In this document: in pieces, positions 53,872-62,838 of the stretch
Numbering within the stretch: position 1 is the first letter of the stretch
Layout: each line of letters opens with the position of its first letter
Assembly (NCBI GenBank): GCA_034434835.1
Contig: DAOTXX010000099.1
Location: forward strand, 1-64,000
Length of the DNA: 64,000 bases
Direction of reading: 5' to 3'
Source: JBGLNJ01 sp034434835
GTDB taxonomy: Bacteria; Chloroflexota; Anaerolineae; Fen-1058
Notes under the pieces: generated by a model
The model's input: only the letters and a program-made list of their open reading frames with translations
The model's database searches: none
What the model was told of the DNA's origin: nothing
Translations under genes and position numbers: made by a program

Positions 53872-56800
53872 GGTGAATTGATGCTCACTTCCAGTTGGCC
53901 CAACTCGATCACATCAGCGCCCGAGTCTGTCCTCAAGCGTTGGCCGGTTTCCGCGTCGTACATCCCGGCGAGCAAACGATATTGGCCTTCCGCGAGATTG
54001 GGCTGGAGAGCAAGCCGATGTATATCGCTCACATATTCGCCGGGTTGCCAACCGGAGGTCGGTCGCGTCCAATGGTCGGGCACCGCGTCGGATTGGGTCA
54101 GAATGTGTCCTTGATCGTCAAGCAGATGAACAAATACCTTATAGTCGCGGTCCGTCTCGTGGGCGGACTGCCACACCAGCGTCACCGAAAGGGTCTGACC
54201 GGGCGCAACGCGCGCGGGCGCATCCCAGCCAGTCAAGATGAACGGATCGCCCAGTCGTGCTCCAAGGGGATGCGCCAGCAGCGGAGGACCAAAGACACGT
54301 CGAGGCGCATTGATCTGCAATGACGCCAGGTCAGCCTGTCCCACGGCGCTGCTGTTCTCGTCAAGGAGCGTGACGCGCCAGATGTATGGCCCGGTCGCCG
54401 CTCGACCGGGAATGTGAGCCAACACCTGGCTGCGGATGATCTCGCCAGCCCTCCAGCGCGAGGTGGGGTATTGGTCGCCGCCCGGCGCAAAGGATTGTCG
54501 AGCGATCACCTGGCCCTCCGGCGCGATCAACTCCAGGTGGGCCGAGTAATCACGCGAGGGCCGGGCGCGCGCTTGCCAGCCGAGCGTCAACAGCATCGTT
54601 TGCCCCGGCTCGGCCTGGCCGCGATCCAGACTGTAGCCGATCAATGCCAGGTCGGTCCCCATCGGCGCATCCGTGCGGACGGCCACCTCCAGCGCATCAA
54701 CCGACGGAGGCTGCGCCGGCGCGCTGACCTGCATCTTGCCGATCGCGACGCCGGCCTGACCGCCGGGAGCGGGTTGTCCTCCACTGGACGGCAGCAGTTC
54801 AGATGTGTCGGGTTTGAATGGCACGACTACCAATGAATAGGAACCGGGCGGCGTGCCGGGCAGAATGTTGATCGCATAACGGTCTTGGGCGTACTGGCCC
54901 ATCGGCCACTCTCGAGAGGAGGGCGCCGGATTGTAACCCTTGAGAGTGGCCTTGTCCCATTTGCTCTCCAGGCTCCAGATCAGTCCCCGCTCATCCAAGA
55001 GACGCACACTGGTCAAGAAATCGAGCGGCTCTTGCAGCGTCCAGTACAAGTCCACATAGACGACCTGACCGGCCGTCGGTCGGGACGAGCGCAGCTCATA
55101 GCCGAGCAATCTTGCTTTTGCAGCGATCACCACGTCGCTGCTGGACGTGATGTCTGCGATCTGATTGTTCTTGAGGCGGCTCCATCGCAGCGGCGTGTCG
55201 AAGCGATCGATCACACCCGCTTTGAGCGTGGACAAGGCCAATCCCAGCGCCATCAATCCTAACCAAGCGGATGGGACAGGGGAATCCTGAGATCGGGAAA
55301 GCGGGGCAGGCTGGTGCGGATGTGGATCGAGAATCCAAAGGACGACTACGCCGAGCGCCACCAGACACGAGAGGATCTCGCTGACCGTGCGGACCGGAGT
55401 GCTGCCAAACTGAACCGTCAGCGTATGGCGGCCGGCCGGCACATCTATAGCCATCAATCCCCAAGGCGAAGAGACCTTTAACTCGACCGGCCGGCCGTCC
55501 AGCGTGGCGCGCCAACCGGGAAAGTAAAACGAGCGATAGACCACCTCAAGCGGCGCGTCGCTTTCCAAAGTCAAGGCGGCGCTCAAACCGGTGTCGCTGG
55601 CGGATACCACGCGCGCGCCGGGCGCGTGCCAGCGAACGACAGGCCGCCCCTCGCGCAAGGCTTGGGCCATGGGCCAAGTCTTGGGCACCTCGTGCACCGC
55701 CACCGGCAGGTATTCGCCAAGCGTCGTCGTGCCGAGAAAGCCACTCTGCTCCTCGTAATTGACCGAAAAGGCCCAATCGGGATTGTCCGGCACAGAGCAC
55801 AGACGCGGGTACGCCCACGGTACGGTCTGGATGACGAGCATCGCCAGGCACACGCCTGTCCACACCTGGCACATTCTGCTGTGGTGCCCGGCCAGGCCCT
55901 CCACGCCCACCCCGGCCAGGAAAGCCGCCAGCAGACTCGCTGGACCAAGAAATCGCCAGGGGAGTTGAACGTAAGGCAAGAGCGGCACGTTCGACCAGAT
56001 GACGCGTGAGATGGGGAGCGTCATCAGAATGGTCCCGATGAGCAGCGTGACGGCCCAGACGACATGCGGCTTGAGTGAGCGGCTGGCGCGAGCCAGCCAG
56101 GCCGCTAACGCGCCGAGGATCGCCAATCCGCTCAACGCCCAGCCCAAACTGCGTGCCGTCGGCGGCGGATTGATCAGCAGCGGATCACTGGCGCGCAGCG
56201 GACCGATCAGCTCGCCCGGCGCAAGAAAGTTGTTGGCAAAGTTTCCTTCGCCCAGCGTGATGGCGCGCGTAAACTGCACCTGATCTCTTTCCAGGAACGC
56301 TGGGGCGAGCACGAACAGCGCCAGTCCCCCGCCGAGCGCGGCCAGTCCGATCAGCCGCGTCAGAGCGCCGCGGCGTTCCTGCGTCGTCAGGATCAGCATG
56401 GCCGCATAGCTGGCCAACACCATGGAAAAGATCAGGCTGGCCGGCGCGTGCGTGAGCAAAAAGGCGGCGCAAACCAGCGCGCCGGGCGCGACATCGCGCC
56501 AGCGGCGCGTCTGAACGGTCCGCAAGGCAGCCCACAACCCCAGCGGCAGCAGTGGCAAGGTGAGCGATTCGGTGAGTGTGCCACGCCAATAGACATCATA
56601 CAACTGATAAGGCGCGAGCATGTAAGCGACCGCTGCGACGAACGCTGCCAGTGGCCTCATCATTTGCCGCGCCCACAGGTACATCGTCGCCCCGGACGCC
56701 AGCACGCTCAACGCCAGGGTCGTGTTCCAACTTGCTAACAGGGTCAGGCCCAGACGATGCAAGATCACCAGAGGATAGAGCGCCAGAGCCGGGTAAAAGT

Positions 56801-57020
56801 TGAACAGAGGATAGCCGTAGCCCAAGACCAGCCCCGGTGCCCAACGCGGCCACAGGATGCCCTGGCGCACCAGCTCATCGAGTTGAAAGGCGCGCAGCCA
56901 ATGCAGCAAGCCATCGTGGCTGCAAGTCATTTGGCCCGGCTGGATGAATGGCACCAACACCGACAGCCAAAACGCCGCCAGGGCCAACACGGGCAACACT
57001 GTCCGGGACTTTCTGTTCAT
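53868..57020 (-). CDS. PTPS-related membrane protein, paralogue 2
   Basis: The 1050-residue protein is a paralogue of its downstream neighbour: N-terminal helix VLALAAFWLSVLVPFI, then MTCSHDGLLHWLRAFQLDEL and YGYPLFNFYPALALYPLVIL, about 12 membrane segments, and three C-terminal beta repeats (VYVDLYWTLQEPLDFLTSVR, LLTLGWQARARPSRDYSAHL, LSVTLVWQSAHETDRDYKVF). The extracytoplasmic loop LYRSFYFPGWRATLDGRPVE-like module (here VVYRSFYFPGWRATLDGRP) is typical of YfhO-like membrane enzymes. Function unproven; glycan modification at the membrane is a guess from neighbours (GT2, methyltransferase). The start at 57,020 has no strong SD. Stop overlaps the next gene by ATGA. Confidence 0.88.
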   Translation of the reverse strand: MNRKSRTVLPVLALAAFWLSVLVPFIQPGQMTCSHDGLLHWLRAFQLDELVRQGILWPRWAPGLVLGYGYPLFNFYPALALYPLVILHRLGLTLLASWNTTLALSVLASGATMYLWARQMMRPLAAFVAAVAYMLAPYQLYDVYWRGTLTESLTLPLLPLGLWAALRTVQTRRWRDVAPGALVCAAFLLTHAPASLIFSMVLASYAAMLILTTQERRGALTRLIGLAALGGGLALFVLAPAFLERDQVQFTRAITLGEGNFANNFLAPGELIGPLRASDPLLINPPPTARSLGWALSGLAILGALAAWLARASRSLKPHVVWAVTLLIGTILMTLPISRVIWSNVPLLPYVQLPWRFLGPASLLAAFLAGVGVEGLAGHHSRMCQVWTGVCLAMLVIQTVPWAYPRLCSVPDNPDWAFSVNYEEQSGFLGTTTLGEYLPVAVHEVPKTWPMAQALREGRPVVRWHAPGARVVSASDTGLSAALTLESDAPLEVVYRSFYFPGWRATLDGRPVELKVSSPWGLMAIDVPAGRHTLTVQFGSTPVRTVSEILSCLVALGVVVLWILDPHPHQPAPLSRSQDSPVPSAWLGLMALGLALSTLKAGVIDRFDTPLRWSRLKNNQIADITSSSDVVIAAKARLLGYELRSSRPTAGQVVYVDLYWTLQEPLDFLTSVRLLDERGLIWSLESKWDKATLKGYNPAPSSREWPMGQYAQDRYAINILPGTPPGSYSLVVVPFKPDTSELLPSSGGQPAPGGQAGVAIGKMQVSAPAQPPSVDALEVAVRTDAPMGTDLALIGYSLDRGQAEPGQTMLLTLGWQARARPSRDYSAHLELIAPEGQVIARQSFAPGGDQYPTSRWRAGEIIRSQVLAHIPGRAATGPYIWRVTLLDENSSAVGQADLASLQINAPRRVFGPPLLAHPLGARLGDPFILTGWDAPARVAPGQTLSVTLVWQSAHETDRDYKVFVHLLDDQGHILTQSDAVPDHWTRPTSGWQPGEYVSDIHRLALQPNLAEGQYRLLAGMYDAETGQRLRTDSGADVIELGQLEVSINSP

Positions 57021-57061
57021 GATCTAGTGTAATAGCGCGTCTCACCAAAAGTGTGTAGAGT

Positions 57062-57823
57062 TCACACTCCCTGTCTTCCGTATCGTTCTGCGGCCAACGC
57101 GGCTTGCCGTTTGCCCTCCTGCTTCACGATCAGCCGCCACCACCAGCCGAGCAGAGCGATCAAGGTGCGCGCGACGCGGGGGAAATTGAAAAACTGCGAC
57201 GTGCCGTACTGACGGTAATAATGATGCACCGGCACCTCGGCGAACTTGAAACCGGCGTCCTGGATTTTCTTGACCATCTCGAACGTGATCGTGCCCGTGA
57301 CCGATTCGAGCTGCACCACGTCAAAGATGCTGCGGCGCATTAACCGAAAGTCACAGTCCACGTCGCGGATGGTCAGGCCGAACATGAATTTGACAAAGTA
57401 CTGGTACATCAGGCCGATGATAATGCGGTGCAGGGGGTCCTTGCGTTTGATCTTCCAACCGTTGACGACGTCCACGTCGGGGCGCAGCGCCTCGACCAGC
57501 AGTCCAAGCTCGCGCGCATCATATTGCGCGTCGCCATCGGTGTAAAAGATCCATTCCTTTGTCGAAGCGGCGATCCCCGCGCGCACATTGCCGCCATAGC
57601 CGCTGGGCTGGTCGTGCTCGATCACACGCAGTTGGGGGATCGCGCATTGGAGTTCTTGGAGCACCCACACTGAATCGTCGTGACTTCCATCGTCCAGGAC
57701 GATGATCTCGAAATCATCGGTGATCTCGCGCGCGGTTTGCGCGGCGCGAATGACCATCGTCGGAATCGTTCCGGCGTCGTTGTAGCAAGGGAAAAAGATC
57801 GAAAGGCTGGGCAGACGCTCCAT
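57062..57823 (-). CDS. Glycosyltransferase family 2 (polyprenyl-phosphate type)
   Basis: The 253-residue protein has the GT-A start SIFFPCYNDAGTIPTMV, VLDDGSHDDSVWVL, the metal-binding YTDGDAQYD and the DPM/GtrB-like DVDCDFRLMRR...YYRQYG region. No membrane segment is obvious. Such enzymes move a sugar from a nucleotide to a polyprenyl phosphate. Gene order (methyltransferase, GT2, then two PTPS-related membrane proteins, which could use lipid-linked sugars) supports this. ATG at 57,823; 41 bp separate it from paralogue 2. Confidence 0.9.
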   Translation of the reverse strand: MERLPSLSIFFPCYNDAGTIPTMVIRAAQTAREITDDFEIIVLDDGSHDDSVWVLQELQCAIPQLRVIEHDQPSGYGGNVRAGIAASTKEWIFYTDGDAQYDARELGLLVEALRPDVDVVNGWKIKRKDPLHRIIIGLMYQYFVKFMFGLTIRDVDCDFRLMRRSIFDVVQLESVTGTITFEMVKKIQDAGFKFAEVPVHHYYRQYGTSQFFNFPRVARTLIALLGWWWRLIVKQEGKRQAALAAERYGRQGV

Positions 57824-57845
57824 GTGTATCTGTGACTCCTTGTGA

Positions 57846-58586
57846 TCACGAGGTCGGCTTGCGCCCCAGCGCCACGACGGTCAGGCCAAAGGGGAACGTA
57901 CCTCGGACGACCAGCGGCGCCTCGGCCGTCAGGATGGCGCGCAGCAAGCCATTGAACGGCCCCATTCCCAAAGTCAGATCCGAGCCATTCTGCAGCGGGA
58001 AAAGGTGATCGAGAAAACGCTTGACCACAGCTAACGGAAAGAGCCAGGTGTTGGCATACGTCACCAGCTCTGGCTCCACGCGGGCGGCTCGTAGCTTGGC
58101 GACCACATCGCGCGCCGTGTAACGCTGGCGGATCGCCACCCAGGCATCATGGTGTCCATACAGCCATGGTGTGCCCGGCAGGCGCAGGACGACGCGCCCG
58201 CCGGGCCTCAGCACACGAGCAAACTCGCGCAGTGCATCCAGGTCGCCGGGCGGCTCGAGCATATCAATCACGTCGAACGAGGTCACCAGATCAAAAGCGG
58301 CCTCTCGAAAAGGCAGCGATAACACCGAAGCCTGGGTCAGGCGTTTGCGCTGTCTTTGTCGGCTAAAATAGATTGCGTGGGCGGAATAGTCCAGCCCGGT
58401 GACGGTGCCATAGTCTGCCAGATAGCCCATGGCCGCGCCCGTGCCGCAGCCCGCGTCCAGAATCTTGAGCTGGCTTCCGCGCGGATAACACCGCTCGATC
58501 ACCCGGCGGGTGATGGCTTCCATACCGTTGTACCACCAGTGGGTGTCTTCCACCTGGTACATGATCCGATATTCTTCGACTTCCAT
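57846..58586 (-). CDS. SAM-dependent methyltransferase
   Basis: The 246-residue class I methyltransferase has motif I ILDAGCGTGAAMGYL, VTGLDYSAHAIYFSRQ, LPFREAAFDLVTSFDVIDML and LREFARVLRPGGRVVLRLPG. The N-terminus MEVEEYRIMYQVEDTHWWYN is common in glycan-locus members of the family. ATG at 58,586 is chosen on this homology, although the SD is weak; upstream codons translate the 3' end of the previous gene in another frame. It ends 22 nt before GT2. The acceptor is unknown, perhaps a lipid or sugar. Confidence 0.88.
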   Translation of the reverse strand: MEVEEYRIMYQVEDTHWWYNGMEAITRRVIERCYPRGSQLKILDAGCGTGAAMGYLADYGTVTGLDYSAHAIYFSRQRQRKRLTQASVLSLPFREAAFDLVTSFDVIDMLEPPGDLDALREFARVLRPGGRVVLRLPGTPWLYGHHDAWVAIRQRYTARDVVAKLRAARVEPELVTYANTWLFPLAVVKRFLDHLFPLQNGSDLTLGMGPFNGLLRAILTAEAPLVVRGTFPFGLTVVALGRKPTS

Positions 58587-58608
58587 AGAAGGCGGAATAT
58601 CCCAGGGC

Positions 58609-59319
58609 TTATTTTTCAGGGGAGGAGGGGGATTCTTCCCGGCCCAAGAGATTGAGCAGGGCCTTGCGCGCGTCCGGCTTGAGATCGCCGCGCTTGCCTT
58701 CGCCGCGCACCCAATCCTTGAGCTGTTTGATGTGCACGACCGGCACGAGCGTATCGGCCACATCCAGTTCGATGTTCGGATCACTAAACACCACGACGGG
58801 CGTCAGGGGCACCTCGATGTCTGGCAGGTGCTTTTCCAGGAACCGATCGAGCGTATCCGCTTCCACTTGGGCAGTCTTGGCCGGGTTGCCGATGCTTTCC
58901 TGTCCCATCCACATGAACAGCCGCCGCCAGCCCAGGGATTGCTTCCAGCGATTCCCCTGCGCAACGATCTTGCCGGATTGCATCTGGACATTCAGGACAT
59001 AGCAGGTATCTGGCCCCACGAGCACGTGGGGCGTGGGTGTCCGGTAGTGATACAGGTAGTAGCGATCATCCAGCCCTTTGAGCGCCCGGGCCAAGACGAT
59101 GTCGGGCCGATCCGGACGGGCAAAGCGATTGCCATAGTAAATGCCAACCATCGAAAGCGTAAAGCCGACCAGCAAGCACACAAAGGCGATGGTAATGAGC
59201 TGTGGGCGGACGAACGAGATCAACATCCCACCCGCCAGGACGGCCAGGGCGGCCAGGCTGGTATAGCGCCCGATCTTGCTTCTTCGTTCGATGTACTGAT
59301 CGTTGCGGATGATTTTCAC
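58609..59319 (-). CDS. Two-helix membrane protein with degenerate NERD-like domain
   Basis: The 236-residue product starts at a GTG (59,319) with a GGGAG site upstream, 13 nt after the fabF stop. Two adjacent membrane helices (SLAALAVLAGGMLISFV and LITIAFVCLLVGFTLSMV) are followed by a cytosolic domain with HVLVGPDTCYVLNVQMQSGK, PAKTAQVEADTLDRFLEKHL and PVVVFSDPNIELDVADTLVP. This resembles NERD (nuclease-related) domains, but the usual E-x-K of the catalytic strand is Q-M-Q, so nuclease activity is doubtful. It may act as a binding or scaffold module. Confidence 0.7.
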   Translation of the reverse strand: MKIIRNDQYIERRSKIGRYTSLAALAVLAGGMLISFVRPQLITIAFVCLLVGFTLSMVGIYYGNRFARPDRPDIVLARALKGLDDRYYLYHYRTPTPHVLVGPDTCYVLNVQMQSGKIVAQGNRWKQSLGWRRLFMWMGQESIGNPAKTAQVEADTLDRFLEKHLPDIEVPLTPVVVFSDPNIELDVADTLVPVVHIKQLKDWVRGEGKRGDLKPDARKALLNLLGREESPSSPEK

Positions 59320-59332
59320 CGAGTTGCTCCCT

Positions 59333-60598
59333 TTACCGATATTCCCCCAGCACCAGGCAGGCATTCTGCCCGCCCAGCCCAAATGAATTGGACAGGGTCA
59401 CGCGCACGCGCTGTTGGCGCGCGACATTTGGCACGTAATCCAGATCGCACTCGGGGTCGGGCGTCTGATAATTGATCGTCGGGTGAATGACGCCGTGATA
59501 GATCGTCAGCGCGCAGACGATAGCCTCGATAGTGCCCGACGCGCCCATGCAGTGACCGATCATGGACTTGGTCGAGCTAACCGGAATTTGAAACGCGGCC
59601 TGGCCGAACAGCTTTTTGATCGCCAGCGTTTCGATGGCATCGTTGAGCGGCGTGGACGTGCCGTGCGCGTTGATGTAATCCACCTCGCTCTTGTCTGTGC
59701 GGGCATCTTCCAAGGCCCAACGCATCGCGCGGATCGCCCCTGCGCCGCTCGGATCGGGCGCGGCGACGTGATAAGCGTCCGACGAGGACGCCTGTCCGAG
59801 CACCTCGGCGTAAATGCGCGCGCCGCGCGCGCGAGCGTGTGGCAGGCTTTCCAGCACGACCAGCGCGCAGCCATCGGAAAGCACAAACCCATCGCGGTCT
59901 TGATCGAATGGGCGCGAGGCTCGCTCGGGCACATCGTTGCGCGTGGAAAGCGCGCGGATCGCGTTGAACGCGGCGATGGCGAAATCTTGCACCAGGTTAT
60001 CCACCCCTCCGCAGATCATGATGTCAACCACTTTGCGGCGGATGATCTCGGCCGCTTCGCCGATCGCTTGGGTGCCGGTGGCGCAGGCGGTGACCACCGT
60101 GCTGTTGGCCCCCAACGCCTGAACCGTTTGACTGACGTGATGGGAGGGCATGTTGGGCAAGATCGCGGTACCGGCAAATGGCCCGATCTTGCTCACCTGC
60201 CGATGTCCGTGAAAGGCCTCGATCTCGGCGCTGGCCCGGTCCAGCCCGCCGACCGCCGTGCCGACGAGCACCCCCACGCGCTCGCCTTCCTCAGCCGGAA
60301 ACTGCCGCGGCAGGCCCGCATCGGCCAGGGCTTCCTGGACCACAGCGATAGCCAGTTGCGAACAGCGCGAGATCCGGCGCGCTTCTTTGGCGTTCATATA
60401 TCGGCCAGGGTCAAAGCCTTTGATCTCACCCGCGATTCGAGTGGGCAGGTAGCTGGCGTCGAACTGGGTGATCGGGCCGATGCCCGATCGGCCGGCCAGC
60501 AGGCCTTGCCATGTCTCTGGCATCGTCAGGCCTAGCGGCGTGATCGCACCCACGCCGGTGATGACGACGCGCTGATCGTCAGGGCGATAGTTTGGCAT
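59333..60598 (-). CDS. fabF: Beta-ketoacyl-ACP synthase II
   Basis: FabF elongates acyl-ACP with malonyl-ACP in fatty acid synthesis. The 421-residue thiolase-fold protein has the nucleophile in VVTACATGTQAIGEA and the two catalytic His in NAHGTSTPLNDAIE and SMIGHCMGASGTIEA. The gatekeeping region FVLSDGCALVVLE differs from the usual GEGAG pattern, so chain preference could be unusual. Start MPNYRPDDQRVVITGVG at 60,598. It heads the cluster of membrane and sugar genes, and plsX is the next gene upstream, which fits a lipid unit, although 166 bp of repeats separate the two. Confidence 0.94.
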   Translation of the reverse strand: MPNYRPDDQRVVITGVGAITPLGLTMPETWQGLLAGRSGIGPITQFDASYLPTRIAGEIKGFDPGRYMNAKEARRISRCSQLAIAVVQEALADAGLPRQFPAEEGERVGVLVGTAVGGLDRASAEIEAFHGHRQVSKIGPFAGTAILPNMPSHHVSQTVQALGANSTVVTACATGTQAIGEAAEIIRRKVVDIMICGGVDNLVQDFAIAAFNAIRALSTRNDVPERASRPFDQDRDGFVLSDGCALVVLESLPHARARGARIYAEVLGQASSSDAYHVAAPDPSGAGAIRAMRWALEDARTDKSEVDYINAHGTSTPLNDAIETLAIKKLFGQAAFQIPVSSTKSMIGHCMGASGTIEAIVCALTIYHGVIHPTINYQTPDPECDLDYVPNVARQQRVRVTLSNSFGLGGQNACLVLGEYR

Positions 60599-60613
60599 TG
60601 CGTCAATCCTTCA

Positions 60614-60753
60614 TCGTCAAACGTGAAACGTCAAACGTCACCAAGCATTTGACTTCTGACCATTGGTGTAAACTTTAGCCCCGGAGTGCGGCCTTCAGGC
60701 CGCGTTTTATGCAGGCTGAAGCCTGCACTCCAACCTTAAGTTAACCCGCATGG
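60614..60753. repeat. Heptad array and MITE-like element between plsX and fabF
   Basis: GTCAAAC, GTGAAAC, GTCAAAC, GTCACCA units (60,614-60,642) are followed at 60,661-60,753 by a direct copy of the 94-bp element at 50,233-50,326, with about six differences. Confidence 0.85.
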
Positions 60754-60764
60754 ACTTGGACGCT

Positions 60765-61811
60765 TTACGTGGTTGCTTCCTGTTGTGTCGCTAAACCGGC
60801 CTTGATCGCTTCCACGATGCCGCCCTCCGCCGCGCGCCTGGCGGCGCGGATCGCGCTAAAGATGGCTTTGGCGTCACTGCGCCCGTGCGCGATGAGCACA
60901 ATGCCGTCCACGCCCAGCACCGGCGCTGCGCCGTATTCACGCCAGTCCACCCGGCGTTTCAGGGCCAGCGCCGAAGGAAGCATCAACAACAGGCCGGGCA
61001 GCATCAAGATCGCGCCGGGGATCATGAGGGCAAGCGCGAGCTTGTTCAATGCGCCACCGGTGAACGTTTGAGCCAGGTATTTGACGAGGAACGAGAGCAG
61101 ACCTTCCGACAGCTTGATGATCACGTTGCCCGTAAAGCCATCGGTGACGATCACATCGGCTTTGCCGCGCGTGATGTCTTTGCCCTCGATGTTGCCCACA
61201 AAGTTGAGCGAGCTGGCGCTCAACACCTTGAAGGCCTCGCGCACGAGCATTGAGCCTTTGTCGGCCTCTTCGCCGTTAGAGACCAGGCCCACGCGCGGAT
61301 GCTGAATCCCCAACACCCGCTCGGCATAGATGGCGCCCATCATCGCGTTCTGCACGAGGTTTTCCGGCTTGGGATCGGTGTTGGCCCCCATGTCCAGGAT
61401 GCAACATCGGTTCGGCGCGGCGGGATAGACCGTGAGAAACGCCGGCCGGTCAATCCCACGGATGCGGCCCAACCCGAACAACGCCGCCGCCATCCCCGCG
61501 CCCGAGTTGCCCGCCGTCATGAACGCGTCGGCCTGACCGTCCTTGAGCAGCCGGATGCCGACGTTCATCGTCGAATCCTTCTTTTCCTTGATGGCCATCG
61601 TGTGCTCTTCCATCCCGACGACCTGGCTGGCGTGGACGATGGTGATGGGCAAATGACGGGTATCACCGTGTCGAGCCAACTCGCGCTTGACGATGTCTTC
61701 TGGCCCGACGAGGACCAGCTCGACGCCCAGTTCACGCGCAGCGCGCACCGAGCCGTCAATCACCACACCGGGGGCATGGTCGCCGCCCATGGCATCAACA
61801 ATGATTTTCAT
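60765..61811 (-). CDS. plsX: Phosphate acyltransferase PlsX
   Basis: PlsX makes acyl phosphate from acyl-ACP for phospholipid synthesis. The 348-residue protein has the family start MKIIVDAMGGDHAPGVVIDG, then HASQVVGMEEHTMAIKEKKD, MTAGNSGAGMAAALFGLGRI, LDMGANTDPKPENL and VGNIEGKDITRGKADVIVTDGFTG. A C-terminal hydrophobic stretch (LMIPGAILMLPGLLLML) fits membrane contact. The start at 61,811 is chosen by homology; 18 codons upstream are not conserved. Usual neighbour rpmF is absent; fabF follows. Confidence 0.96.
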   Translation of the reverse strand: MKIIVDAMGGDHAPGVVIDGSVRAARELGVELVLVGPEDIVKRELARHGDTRHLPITIVHASQVVGMEEHTMAIKEKKDSTMNVGIRLLKDGQADAFMTAGNSGAGMAAALFGLGRIRGIDRPAFLTVYPAAPNRCCILDMGANTDPKPENLVQNAMMGAIYAERVLGIQHPRVGLVSNGEEADKGSMLVREAFKVLSASSLNFVGNIEGKDITRGKADVIVTDGFTGNVIIKLSEGLLSFLVKYLAQTFTGGALNKLALALMIPGAILMLPGLLLMLPSALALKRRVDWREYGAAPVLGVDGIVLIAHGRSDAKAIFSAIRAARRAAEGGIVEAIKAGLATQQEATT

Positions 61812-61919
61812 GAAGGTTTTTCTCCGGGGATGAGAGTCAGCGTCATTGTACCTGAAATCGGTCAATCAGCAAGCGAAACCTCCCGCAGGTTCGCAGCCTG
61901 CGGCAGTTGAGCCGGGAGA

Positions 61920-62594
61920 TCAATTGGCCGAAAAGACGACCAGGTCGTCGTCGTGGGTGGGGCGGCCCCTGGATTGGAGGATCACTTGCAGCGCACGTAG
62001 CTCGCGGCGCAATAGCCCCATTTCTTTGTCGAGCAACGTGGCAATCGAAGGCGAGGTGAGCAGGTCTTGCTTTTCGAGCTGATCCACCTGAAGCGCAATG
62101 GCGGTGAGGCAGGCCAGCTCCGTGGGTTCGTCGGGAAGGTCGTCTGCGCCCATCAGCACCCCAGAGGCCTGTGAGAGCATCTGAACATAGCGGCGCAGTC
62201 GGCCACGCACATGGTCTGCCAGAGACCCAGATACGCTGGCATCGCTGGGCGACCACGGCCACAGCACAACCTGAGCGCGCAGAAAGCCTTCTTGCGCCTG
62301 GTCAAACGTGAGGATGCGGAAGCGCATCTCGCCCACGCTGACAATGTTGAGCCGACCGTCGTCGAGCCGTTCGACTTGGGTCACGCGCGCGGTCGTGCCG
62401 ACCTGGTAAGGAACCGCCGATCCACCGACCTCTTCACCTTCCCGAATCAGAACGACGCCAAAGGGCCAGCTTTTGTCAATGCACTCGTTGATCATTTTCT
62501 GATAGCGCGGCTCAAAGATGTGCAGAGGCAACACTTGCCCCGGAAACAAGACCGTGTGCAACGGGAAGAGAGGCAACACGATTTTATTGCTCAT
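61920..62594 (-). CDS. Lon protease N-terminal (LAN/PUA-like) domain protein
   Basis: The 224-residue protein has only the N-terminal substrate-recognition domain of Lon: VLPLFPLHTVLFPGQVLPLH, FEPRYQKMINECIDKSWPFG, TARVTQVERLDDGRLNIVSV and a helical C-terminal part. It lacks the AAA and protease domains, so it cannot itself degrade proteins. Such free-standing proteins are widespread but uncharacterised. ATG at 62,594 matches the family start; the longer reading from 63,152 is antisense to prfB and tRNA-Leu. Confidence 0.88.
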   Translation of the reverse strand: MSNKIVLPLFPLHTVLFPGQVLPLHIFEPRYQKMINECIDKSWPFGVVLIREGEEVGGSAVPYQVGTTARVTQVERLDDGRLNIVSVGEMRFRILTFDQAQEGFLRAQVVLWPWSPSDASVSGSLADHVRGRLRRYVQMLSQASGVLMGADDLPDEPTELACLTAIALQVDQLEKQDLLTSPSIATLLDKEMGLLRRELRALQVILQSRGRPTHDDDLVVFSAN

Positions 62595-62637
62595 CGAGCG
62601 ACTCCTGATGGTTGCATTGTACGTCATCCTCGATTGT

Positions 62638-62665
62638 TTGACAAGCAGGATGATTCCGCTATAAT
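62638..62665 (+). promoter_or_regulatory. Consensus promoter of tRNA-Leu
   Basis: Perfect TTGACA (62,638-62,643) and perfect TATAAT (62,660-62,665) are spaced by 16 nt, 11 nt before the tRNA. Confidence 0.9.
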
Positions 62666-62676
62666 ATCTCACGGTT

Positions 62677-62757
62677 GCCCGCGTGGCGGAATTGGCATAC
62701 GCAGCAGGTTGAGGGCCTGTGCCGCAAGGCGTGGAGGTTCGAGTCCTCTCGCGGGCA
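62677..62757 (+). tRNA. tRNA-Leu (anticodon GAG)
   Basis: Class II tRNA of 81 nt: acceptor GCCCGCG pairs with CGCGGGC, D-arm TGGCGGAATTGGCA, anticodon loop TTGAGGG (GAG), a short variable arm (TGCCGCAAGGCGT), T-arm GGAGGTTCGAGTCCTCT, discriminator A. CCA is not encoded. Confidence 0.95.
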
Positions 62758-62764
62758 CACGCAC

Positions 62765-62797
62765 TAGACCTCGGAGGTCCAAGACCTTCGAGGTCTA
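62765..62797 (+). terminator. Palindrome after tRNA-Leu, possible terminator
   Basis: A 15-bp arm pair (TAGACCTCGGAGGTC and GACCTTCGAGGTCTA) with a short loop is followed by TTTGTGG. A shorter related palindrome (AGACCTCGGAGGTCT, 63,949-63,963) with TTT lies after prfB. Confidence 0.6.
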
Positions 62798-62838
62798 TTT
62801 GTGGTAAAATGCCAAAGACTAGAATGGAGCCAATCCTC

